Assembly (NCBI GenBank): GCA_905116865.2
Contig: CAJHNH020000224.1
Coordinates: 843,157-907,156, forward strand
DNA from: Candidula unifasciata
Lineage: Eukaryota; Mollusca; Gastropoda; Stylommatophora; Geomitridae
Direction of reading: 5' to 3'
Length of the DNA: 64,000 nt
The translations under genes were made by a program, and so were the position numbers. Shown one piece after another: positions 42,800 through 53,700 of this stretch. The notes beneath the pieces were generated by a model, which ran no database searches, was not told the DNA's origin, and saw only the letters and a program-made list of their open reading frames with translations. Position 1 is the first letter of the stretch. Each line of letters starts with the position of its first letter.

Positions 42800-43480
42800 C
42801 GCGTTGTCTTCCTCTGCTTCTTTGCCCGCAGATTTCTTCGGCGGTCACAACACGTTTCAGTGTCCTTGGACTTGACTAACATGGACCACAAAAGCGATAA
42901 GACTGTCGCTTTCTGACACAAGTTTGTGGATAAGTCACCGTGGAGAGGTCCCAGAAACCGCATTTAAAACATATGGGTTGCTCTTTTTGGCTGTCGAATG
43001 AATTCTAAGAATTCTGTAAAACACAATGGGAGTACTGACAAAAAATTACACACTGAATGACTGCTACCCCACTAGGACATCAGACAAGCGAATTAAACCC
43101 GATAACAAAATTTAAAAATGTTCGGAGCAAGGGACGGAACTATTCAAACAACTGGCCATAAACTATATTGAGGCCCCCTGACTAAAATACAGAGTGGGGG
43201 CTTCATATAACAAAAAATTACTCTAAGAAAAAAATACTTAGAGTTAAATTTAACATGTTCAAAAATGAAGACTGTCGCTGCCTGATTTCTGTGATAAGTC
43301 GTTTTCAATACCTTGTCGGGAATTACACTCGTCATCCCTTGGCGGTCGAATGAATTTTTCGTTATTTGAAAACCCAATTCCGAGTACTCTTGCCAGGGGC
43401 CGCAATATAGCCCGGCCATAAGAGAATGGTCTAAACCGTATAATGCGGTTTCTGGGACAAGGGACGGAACTATTCAAATT
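42800..43480. repeat. Mosaic of LINE remnant and pearl-like fragments
   Basis: LINE-like words on minus (GATTTCTTCGGCGGTCACAA and GTTGCTCTTTTTGGCTGTCG on plus, as at 31.35-31.5 kb) are interrupted by pearl-like pieces. These are 42937-42970 (plus), 43055-43215 (plus) and 43365-43480 (minus). Confidence 0.6.
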
Positions 43481-43599
43481 CTAATAAACTAAGAGAGGTG
43501 ACATAAAATCCACATGGTGGCACTAATAAAATAAACTCGGGAGTGTTTCTGTTCATCGCTGCCCTGCATTTCCTTGTGGGGTGAAAGTACTACTACTAC

Positions 43600-43708
43600 T
43601 AACGGCTGAAATCGGTTTCCGGAACCTCTTCACAGGTGATTGTCATCCGCATGGCACTTTGTGTCACCGGGTGTTTATTGCTTATGTGATATCCTGGTGG
43701 GGTACAAC
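43600..43708 (-). repeat. Pearl-like module, minus orientation
   Basis: TCCGCATGGCACTTTGTGTC, ACCGGGTGTTTATTGCTTAT, ATCCTGGTGGGGTAC: exact complement of the family core, leading straight into the (ATAC)n run. Confidence 0.8.
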
Positions 43709-43720
43709 TTACTTACTTAC

Positions 43721-43751
<31 letters not shown>

Positions 43752-43819
43752 CATACATACATACATACATACATACATACATACATACATACATACATAC
43801 ATACATACATACATACATA
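43709..43819. repeat. (CTTA)n then (CATA)n microsatellite
   Basis: ACTTACTTACTTAC, then about 24 CATA units, joined to the pearl-like module at 43600-43708. Confidence 0.95.
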
Positions 43820-44930
43820 ATTGTCAGGGATCCTGTACAACCTTAACAGTTTAATAGGGTTTTTTACCTATAGGATTGTCATCGGTTAGGTGGTAATCCC
43901 GGAAACCTGAAGCGGACAAAATACACAACAAAACGTTTTCATTAGTCTGGCATTCATCGTCTTTGCGCACACAGCTAATCCATAGGTTGGTGGGTTTCCT
44001 TCCTTGGTGACTCTGCTGCACCTTAATGTCAAATCAATTGTGTGTGCTTGTCATTGTTTCTGTTACTCTACTGATCCATCTCTGGAGAAGGGAGGATGTT
44101 ACCACAGGTTGTATCTAAAGTTGTTTGTGGTCTGCTGTTTCCTGATAGTCTTGTTACATGGTCGAACATTTTGATTAGCAGGCTTTCGATAACTATCGTA
44201 ACCGACATTATACAGCTAGTAGTTCCTGGGCTAACTAATTATTCTTTCACTGTTAGCCATTCCATGACAAGGAATAATCAAGCAACAGCGCTCTCCTAAG
44301 GTTCCAGAGATGTAACTCAACAGAAGAATGTAGAAAATAGTTTATGGTAGACTAAGACATGAACACCGGCATCAGATTCAGACATAAAGGCAGCTTATCA
44401 TAGACATCAGAAAGTGGCAGAGGTTATTTTAGCTGGCTTATGAGAAGAGCGACACTGGAAAGTGTGACGCTAGAAACAAAGTAAGCCAACAAGAAATGAT
44501 CGTTGACGACCACTTGACCATGACAAGGAAATGTGTCAACTTACAATTATATCCTTGCTCTTGAAATCGTAAGATAGGGAGAAGGACCATCGCCTACGCC
44601 AGTTGGCAAGGCACTTAATGAAGATGACGTCATACAAGCTACTTCCTTATATGAATATTTATAAACACGTGAAATGGAAATTACCATACATGTAACTGAA
44701 TACGATGAAGCAATCACGACATAACTAAATGTACTAACTACAAACTATGAGGTCTATAGTGATCATATCGTCCCATTTTCGCCTGGACAGTATCGTTTCA
44801 TAGGTATGCCCAGAATGTCTGGTCAATTCGGTAAATTGGGACACATAAAGTATCGACGCGATGGTCAGGGCTTACAAAAAAAAACGATACTGTTCCGGCG
44901 AAAATGGGCCGATATTATCGCCCTAATGCA
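43820..44930. other. No recognised feature
   Basis: 1.1 kb with no repeat family I recognise and no convincing open frame. It may hold the 3' end of the gene-3 transcript. Confidence 0.3.
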
Positions 44931-44931
44931 G

Positions 44932-45126
44932 CAGCGCTCAACTTTTCTAATGCCGCGACCCTCTAATACAATTCCTCATGTTTTGACGACCTCCAACCAT
45001 ACAATTATTTTCGTTGCTACTCTATAACTTCATTGAATATGCGTTTTCCGATGGTCTTAGGCGACCCCTGTGAAACAGTCATTCGAACCAAAAAAAAGGG
45101 TCGCACCCATAGGTTGAGAACCCCTG
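44932..45126. mobile_element. SPIN-like (SPACE INVADERS) hAT non-autonomous element
   Basis: Inverted ends CAGCG.CTCAAC and GGTTGAGAACCCCTG, with interior words CTAATGCCGCGACCCT, AATACAATTCCTCATGTT, CCAACCATACAATTATTTTC, GTTGCTACT and GATGGTCTTAGGCGACCCCT. From memory these are the consensus words of SPIN non-autonomous elements, in the same order. About 195 bp with no coding capacity. A clean 8-bp target duplication is not visible. It sits 52 bp beyond the stop codon of the gene at 45179-57982, inside its presumed 3' UTR. Confidence 0.85.
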
Positions 45127-45178
45127 CTGTAAAGATTTCATGACATGGGATGATTAAAACAAAACCCGACGGCTACGT

Positions 45179-47760
45179 TTACTTGTGATACGGGGGCGGA
45201 GTATCGTTGAAGTAGCAGGGAAGGATTGGCGGAGGTAAGTAAATGATTTGCGAGCCATCTGACAGTTGCTCCAGAACAATGCCCTCTTGCTGCACAAATG
45301 GCGCCGCCACTGACGACACAGTATGGCCACTTGGTGAGTTTGTAAACGAATGATGCCCTGTATTCGGATCTTCACTACTGTTCGATGAACACATGGGCAT
45401 GGTTACAGAAGGAGTTTCAAATGATTGCGATTCTAACCTGTGATTACAAGGGATTTCGTGTGATTTATAATCGTTTGTAGGAGGCGTATGTTCTTCATGA
45501 CCATGTGGTGTGGATGGATCTCGAGTGTCTGCATGACTGGATTCGACCTCCGGGACCCTGGTGTGCACATGTCTGTGACTTCTATCTCGGCCTTTTCTGT
45601 GATGTCTTCGATGGTGCCTATGATGTTCTATGTTGACAAGCGGCGTGGAATGGTTGGAATAACTCTTACTCTCCAACAAGCTCTCGTACTCCGGCGGTTC
45701 CTCGTTGTAGTCGCCAAGTGAAAGAAAGGCGGGCAGTGACCCACCCTGCGATGGACTGATACTAGCCTCGAGAGTGTCAGCAACATCAGCAGCAGTTCCA
45801 CTGGTGGAGGTTTCTGCTGCTGAGCGATCATTTAACCCACTTTGTTCTGGGAGATTTTCGGGGATGTCTTCTGAATTAAATAAAGTTATGACAGTACTGT
45901 CACTAGCGCTGTCAACGTCAGCTGGGCAGTCAGTTTCGCCATTGTTCTGATCGTCAGGGATTGTTATCGATGTGCTTTGTTGGTCCCCTGCAGGTGTCGC
46001 TTCAGCCGACTGGTTCTGCACGTCTTCGTCACTCGTTGGAGTGTCAGATGAACTTCCTTCGCTGCTCAGATTACTAGATATGGTCATATTGCGGAGAACG
46101 TCGCTAATCCTGCGGACTTTATGTTTCTCCTGCCACATCCGCCCCACCCAGTCCCGGTTGAAGGACAGCGATTGCCACGTGATTGGAAGCTGACCAAGAG
46201 CAGCGCCTCTTTGTTGGTGTTGATTAGTTTGTTTGAACTGCGCGAGAATAATATCAGGCTGGTTTTCTGCAACAGATCTCTTGACTTCAGTAGTTTCCTT
46301 TGGCTCCAAAAGTGAAGTTGAACAGTCGATCTCGTCAAGGTTTTCCTCAGCGCTTTCGTCGTTTGTCGGAGAAATACTTTCAATTTGCTCTGTCGATTCT
46401 TTATGATGGGATTTCTTTCTATGGTGTCTTGAATATCTACTTTTATGACTGTGGTGGTGATGGTGGTGGTGGTGATGATGGTGGTGATGTTTTTTACGAC
46501 CTTTAGAGTGTTTTTTAGACCCATAAACACCATCAAATTCTTCCTCCCCTTTGGAAGAGCGATAGCTATCCTCGTCATAGTGTCTACTAGAAGCCATCGA
46601 AGGTGGCTGATCGAACCTATGTGAACAAAACAACTCTTCCTGTTTAGTTTTAGCACCATCCAAGAAATCCTCAGCATCATGCACCTCCTCCTCCTCCTCT
46701 ATATTCTGTGCGCGCAATGCCGTCAAGCGATCCTCACATTCACATTCATAAATTGTATCCATAATGCTCGTCTTCGCCAGCCCCATCCGGCTTCGGTAGG
46801 CTGCCAGGTTGTCCATCTTGCCGAGTTTCTTGTCGCGGATTCTCTTCCGGACCCTCCAGCGGATGAAGCCGGTGATCAATACACAAGCCAAAACAGCGCC
46901 CACCACAATAATGATCAGAGTTACCGATGGCGACGCAGAATTTGGAGGTAACCGCTTCTTTCTTAAAGCGCCTTCTCTCGAGTTCCTCCAATTTGAATCA
47001 GTGCTGGTTTGGTTACTGCCAACAATCTTTGCGCTTTTAACCCCTGTTTTATTGCTTTTACTGTTGGCGGGCTTTCCTCCTAGGGTTTCACCAATTTTGG
47101 CTGGCCGTTTACCTTTCTTATATGTTGTATGTTTTTTCTTGCTGCTAGAAATATTGGGGCGCTTAATTACTGTCCCTTTTGTTTCTGGTTGAGTTACTGT
47201 TTGTACTGTCTCAGGCGAATTTGTCGTCGTTTGAATTTGTTCTCTGTTGCTGTCTTTTGCAACAACACCATTCGCATCTTCACCAGCAGGTTCACCCTCC
47301 GTTCAGGTCTTTGTTGGTATGTTCATCATCATCATTCAAGTCGTTATCACCAGGTTCTTCGTCGTTAAGATCTTCGTCGCCAGGTTTTCGTCGTTGTTCA
47401 GATCTTCATCGCCAGGTTTTTCGTTGTTCAGATCTTCATCAGCAGGCTCTTCGTCGTTCAGATCTTCATCAGTAGGTTCTTCGTCGTTCAGATCTTCGTC
47501 AGCAAGCTCTTCGTCGTTCAGATCTTCATCAGTAGGTTCTTCGTCGTTCAGATCTTCATTAGTAGGTTTTTCGTCGTTCAGATCTTCATCAGCAGGTTCT
47601 TCGTCGTTCCGATTTTCATCGGCAGGTTTATCGATGTCGTCGTCTGTATTCAGGTCAGGATCATTGTCGTCGCTTTCGCCCGAATCCTGGTTTCCTGTGA
47701 GATGGGCCCCAACCCAAACGTCAAAGTCGTCTTCACGGTCCTCGACATCATCGACAGTTT
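45179..47760 (-). CDS. Membrane protein exon 2 (ectodomain repeats, TM, cytosolic tail)
   Basis: Acceptor CCATGTCCTCAG, exon starting ETVDDVEDREDDFDVWVG. As sequenced, the frame is interrupted. Position 47385-47388 (a T4 run where sister repeats have T5) appears to lack one base, and 47299-47300 appears to have one extra. Between them, 29 codons of the decapeptide repeat continue in another frame. The two changes cancel, and the frame is then open to the TAA at 45179-45181. Confidence 0.85.
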
Positions 47761-50700
47761 CTGAGGACATGGAAATAAATTAATCACATTGTTGATAATT
47801 GCCTACACACATAAACATACTCAAAATAATCAAATTTTTGAAAATGGCCCAAACACATAAACATTCTCAAAAAAATCAAATTTTTGAAAATGGCCTAAAC
47901 ACATAAACATACTCAAAATAATCAAATTTTTAAAAATGGCCTATACACATAAACATACACAAAATAATCAATTTTTTTTAAATGGCCTATACACATAAGC
48001 ATTTAAAAAAACATCTATACCCACAAAAATACATTCGTACAAATAGACAGGCACTAGCATTCGAATGCTAAATGTTGAATTAAGAATCGACATCATAGCA
48101 CAAGGAACACCACCATAAACGCACCGTCCCCCATCTTCAGCAGCAAACGAAGAAGTCCAATTTCTATGGCACCAGTAACTGTCTGATTGTATATACCTCT
48201 CGCCCTTCCCCTGAGTGTTGAGCGTTGGTCAGATCCCCTGGTAACTCCTCGCAGCGCCATTCTCCTCAGACCGTAATGATCTATTTGCGCGCCCGCGATG
48301 TTCACTCGCTCCCAGGGGGCTCTCACAACGTCTAGCTTGTCACACATCAGTTCACCACGAAGTGGTGCAGAACCGACCAGTCTATTTCCCAACAAACCGA
48401 CATAAACCTGGAGAGAATATCTAAAGGATACTAACTACGCGGGACCTCTGAAGTCCTCTGAAGTGATGCTTGCCACTCTACACGGAGCATTCCTGTCTCC
48501 ACCTTACTCAGCATGCTCTGTGATTCAGTGACAATGACAGCATGTGTGTACAGCTGATTCTCAAGCCAGCAGAAGGCAGAAGTGACTGCCTCCACCTCCA
48601 TTCTCAAACTAGACGTTGTGACATCATATGCCAGGCTTTGTTGCACTAAGCGACATCCATTCGCCTTCGCTATAAACCCCCATGCACATTGTCTGCCCCT
48701 CAACACAGAGCAATCTGTATAGATGATCACAAATTAAGCGCTCATTATTACGAATCATTTGTTGAACTTTTGATTCTACAGCGCCATCTGGCCAGTCCCT
48801 GCACTCACGACCCAAAGTGATAGGAACTCCACATAAGTCTGAAACTTGCTCGGACACTTTGACCCACTCCCCCACAAATGTATAAATCCTGCACACATGT
48901 CCAATTGTGTCTTCAGCTTGCGCCATTCAAGACCTTCCTCTTTTCAGTCTGCGATCCTCAGATCTACCCTGGGCTTCATGCAAGAGGTGCTTCTAGTATA
49001 CGTATTAGAACAAGTTGTGTACTGCAATCAAACGAACCTGGCACTCGAATTCATATACTGTATCCACAATTCTAGTCAGCAGCGCCATCTTGCTGTAGTA
49101 GATATCCTGGTTACGGTTTCAACATCAGTCTCTATACGAGACGTATATTTCTGGATTTTTCCGGGACTAGTTGTTTATTCACCAGATTTTCAATTGCAAC
49201 AGTGAGGGACATTTCATTTGATTTGCACTGGTACAGGAAGGGAGCAAGTATGGGGAAACCCGATTGCTGTAAAGTTAAAACCCCGACTAAGGCTAAGGTT
49301 ATTTGCGTATCCTTTACAGGACGTTGCAGAACCAACCCCAGCAGCCCATGTCTGTTGGGTGTTTTCTCTAGGCAAATTTACGTCTCGTAGTTTGCTATTA
49401 CTACGGCTAAGACGGGACGCAATTTTTCGTTATTTGAGGAGGGTTTCTTCTTTTTCTTCCTTTTCTTCTTCTTCTTCTTCATCTTATTCTTCTTCTTCTT
49501 CTTCTTTTTCTTCTTCTTCTTCTTCATCATCGTATTCTTCTTCTTTATCTTATTCTTCTTCTTCTTCAATACACCTGAAGGAGAGGAGAAAAAAGATGCA
49601 TGAAAGGGTTGTCCTTACCCTGTATACCCAATACACCTGAAGGAGAGGAGAGAATAGATGCATGGAAGGGTTGTCCTTACCCGCACAGGCCTGCACGCTA
49701 CAAGGGGCCGATGTTGCTTACTGGTGCCCTGATTATAAGTTCTTTTAGGATTAAACCGGGTATCTGGGATCTGCCTTGTCGGTGTGACATTCAGACTGAG
49801 GTCGTTTTTATTTTTTAATCACAGGGTGGTAAACCTTTAACTGACGCCGTTATTAAGACATCCAAACATAAGCGTGAGCTCCAACAAACAGACTATATAA
49901 CAGCATGTTTATACCTATACTTCCGATCAAAATGGCCACTGTTTTGAGCCGTAGCAATTTTTTTTTTTTTTTTTGGGCTTTTGCCAGACGGTAGCTCTTG
50001 CATTTTTGCTCCATTTTTAGACTGAAAAAAAGTTTCGTCGCCCAGCTTCTAAGTTGAGTGCATGGCATGACACTGTGAGCTGCGGATTTCATTTGGAATA
50101 TTTTTCGACTGTGACCAACGTGGTGTTGTTAATTGTAGATTCAGAAAATGACGGATGCCTGTTGTTGCAATATTGGTGGTACCATTTTGTGATTAAAATT
50201 AATCGCGTGTGCAACTGCTGATCTGTTGGTGACTTCTGCGACCATCCATGATGAACTGCATTTCTAATGTAGGACTGTTTGTGTTAGCACATCGGATGGC
50301 TACCGTATACTTTTAATGCGTGTGTATGATAGTGCATATGATGAGACAGCAGTCTGTCAATCTTTCCACGAGGGACTGTGATAAGCACTCTGTGTGTTTT
50401 TTGTTGGCACAGTAGCGGAGCAACTGTGGGGTTGACCCGTTTGCAATGAAGCTGAAACTAAGATTACTGGATGACCAGATACCTATACTGTGCTGGCAAT
50501 GCCAGGCGTGGACGTTATCAAAGGCTAACCTACGTAAAATGACTACCTGTGAAATTAAATGAAAGGCCTGAAAAAAACCGCTAACTCAGCATTGCGAGAC
50601 AAAGTGAGAAGTGATGCAATGAGATCCACAGTGGGAACAACACCATATACCAACTTTTAAATGAGAAACAAAAGAGCAAATGGTTTGGTCATCATGTCAG

Positions 50701-53700
50701 AATGCAGCCACGACAAGTACCAACACAGTCGCTTTAAATGAAAATATATAATGTGAAAACAAGAGATCGACCTAGGAGATCATGGACTGATGACATTAAA
50801 GAGCTTCTACGTCGACACGGAATGACAGTAGCCATTGCTACTCGTCAAGCAGTGGATCACGAACTGGTTCTTCCCATGGGACTTCACGACAAAAGTAGAA
50901 ATTGTTGATGATGATTATGAATAAACTATTTGACTTACAACTAACGAGTTCGACAAAAACATTAAACCTGTCCAACGTTTCTAACACCATGACTCATTTC
51001 TGACGCATAAACTCAACCGGTTTGACTGAAATGACTCGGTCATCTGCTAAAAAAGTACCTAACGAGAGCTTACAACATTAAAATGGAAACAGCAAAATGC
51101 AGAGGGAGCCCTAGAAAAATGGGTTGACAAAGTCACTGACAAGACTGCGTCACAACACAGCATACCAATATACCGAACGCGCCTTGGATCGGCTACCTAG
51201 TATCCGTGTGGTGCGAATATAACCAGCACAAAGCAGATGTTGATAAAAGACAGAAGAAAGAACTTGGTAGGGGACTGCATTTTTTCATGTTTAAGTATAA
51301 CAAAATAAAATAAAGTACACGTACTTACTTATCACATGAGAATAACACAAACAGGCAATCACAATCAAGTTTCATAATCACAGTTAAATTCTTGTTCACA
51401 GTTGACAGGTTTGGCAACACCACTCCCCCTCCTACGTGACATCCCAATTACCCATCACCTGTGTAGATAAGAGTAGGCTTTGCGCCTAGTGACACAGATC
51501 AACCACCCAATGCCATGAACAGTTTCTTTACTTTTACAAAAGAAAGTATTTAGATTGGGGCTCTCAGTCAAATAGAAGGCTTGAATTCATCAACCGGTGT
51601 AGACTGATGTATTCATGTGTGTACTTTTTTGTGCTACCATTATACTCATAGTATATTTCTTACACAATAAATGAAAGGCCTAATCTTTTATATCAACAAC
51701 TTGGTAAACTTGTATCTCTAACCGGTTCTGGGATTACAAGATCCAAATACTAGAGAGTAGAGGTATCGGCTGATTGTTTAATGTGAAGTGATTGTGAACC
51801 GCTGGGATCAAATGGGCGTTTGTACAGAAGTGTCGAAACAAAGAAAACATTGTGGTCGGGGGTGCGGGATGGGGGGGAGGGGGGGGGGTCAAACTTTTTA
51901 TTCACCTTAAAGAGAAGCTTTTTCGGAGACCAATTTTGTAGGAATGTTATGGATTATGGTAAGGGTTAAGATATTTGTTAGCCCCGATCCGTGGCCTATT
52001 TGTATACTTCTTCTTCTGCGTTCATCCGAAGACATACATACGTTTATTTGTTTACAATATGGATGTGATATATGCGCTGTACGGCCGAAACATTTGACTT
52101 GTGCGGATTAGCCTTTCCGGATTTGTTTACAGACTGTTGGTTTTTTGCCGGTAAGGCGATGCATTCCGACTTTGAAAAAAAAAAAAACCTAATTAGTCGA
52201 CTCCAATGATATGCTTGTTAGAAAGGCAGTGGGTCTGATCATGTTTACCCACAATGGGGCCCCAGAACCCACATGGGAACCATTTTAATTTAAAAATAAT
52301 AGTTTTTAAAAAGTTAGTTGCGTATCGTTTGCAGGACGTTGCAGAACCAACCCCAGCATTTTATATGGTTGTTGTGGTTTTTCTAGGCAAATTTACGTCC
52401 AGTAGTTTTCCCGCTGCTTTCTAAACGGTCGGCTTCTCAATTCCACTGTCGAAACCAATGCAAGGCTCGCAGCTGGGATCGAACACGGCTCTCCGGCATT
52501 GCGAAGCGCAATCGCAACTTCTAAGCTACAGACGTCTTTTACTCCCCAGATTTTTTTTAGCGTGGTCTCCTTGGGAGCTAAGACGTGTTTAAACGCTGGC
52601 ATGAATGACAGTTTGAACACATGGCCACCGGCAAAACTTCTGGACTTTTGTATGCACATTTCACCCGGTGCAGTAGCTGGATATCTTCTTCTTCTTCTTC
52701 GATCCTTCTGTCAGAAAACTTATATCAAGGAGGCCGGTAGCCTTTATGAAAGCTATCGTGCAATCTATATCCTCTCGTGTACCATACAGTTTTGTCTTTA
52801 GTGTGGTTGGAATAGGCCAGATTGCGTCTCTGTTGTCAGCATACAGTTGACAGTGTTGGAGCACATGCTCAGCAATTTCGGGTGCCACGCTGCAGGGACA
52901 CATCTCCGTATTTCCTACACCGAAAAATTTGAACATATGTTGAGGAAATCTGTTGTGCCTAGTCCTTAGTCTGAATATAATAGTGATGAGAAGTGATGCC
53001 ATGAGAGCCACTGTGGGAACAACACCATATACCAACTATAAAATGAGAAACAAAATAGCAAATGGTTTGGTCATCATGTCAGAATGCAGCCACGACAAGT
53101 ACCAACACAGTCGCTTTACATGAAAATATATAATGTGAAAACAAGAGATCGACCTAGGAGATCATGGACTGATGACATTAAAGAGCTTCTATGTCGACAC
53201 GGAATGACAGTAGCCATTGCTACTCGTCAAGCAGTGGATCACGAACTGGTTTTTCCCATGGGACTTCACGACAAAAGTAGAAATTGTTGATGATAATTAT
53301 GAATAAACTATTTGACTTACAACTAACGAGTTTGACAAAAACATTAAACCTGTCCAACGTTTCTAACACCATGACTCATTCCTGACGCATAAACTCAACC
53401 GGTTTGACTGAAATGACTCGGTCATCTGCTAAAAATGTACCTAACGAGAGCTTACAACATTAAAATGGAAACAGCAAAATGCAGAGGGAGCCCTAGAAAA
53501 AATGGGTTGACAGAGTCACTGACAAGACTGCGTCACAGCACAGCATACCAAGAAACCGAACGCGCCTTGGATCGGCTACCTAGTATCCGTGTGCTGCGAA
53601 TATAACCAGCACAAAGCAGATGTTGATAAAAGACAGAAGAAAGAACTTGGCAGGGGACTGCATTTTTTCATGTTTAAGTATAACAAAATAAAATAAAGTA

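Larger units (their letters stand above)
50605..52983. repeat. 2.4 kb tandem duplication, copy 1
   Basis: Near-identical to 52987-55380, with scattered substitutions and small indels such as TTTGACAGA present only in copy 2. It begins at TGAGAAGTGATGC and ends at CTTAGTCTGAATATAATAG. It contains LINE fragments, SINE-A and SINE-C. Confidence 0.95.

Noticed and set aside
44924..45134. 8-bp target duplication around the SPIN-like element
   Set aside because: TAATGCAG and CTGTAAAG do not match; the duplication may be eroded or the ends mis-set.
46084..46680. 198-codon minus frame with Ile/Thr-rich run
   Set aside because: Out-of-frame shadow of the membrane protein His-rich region.
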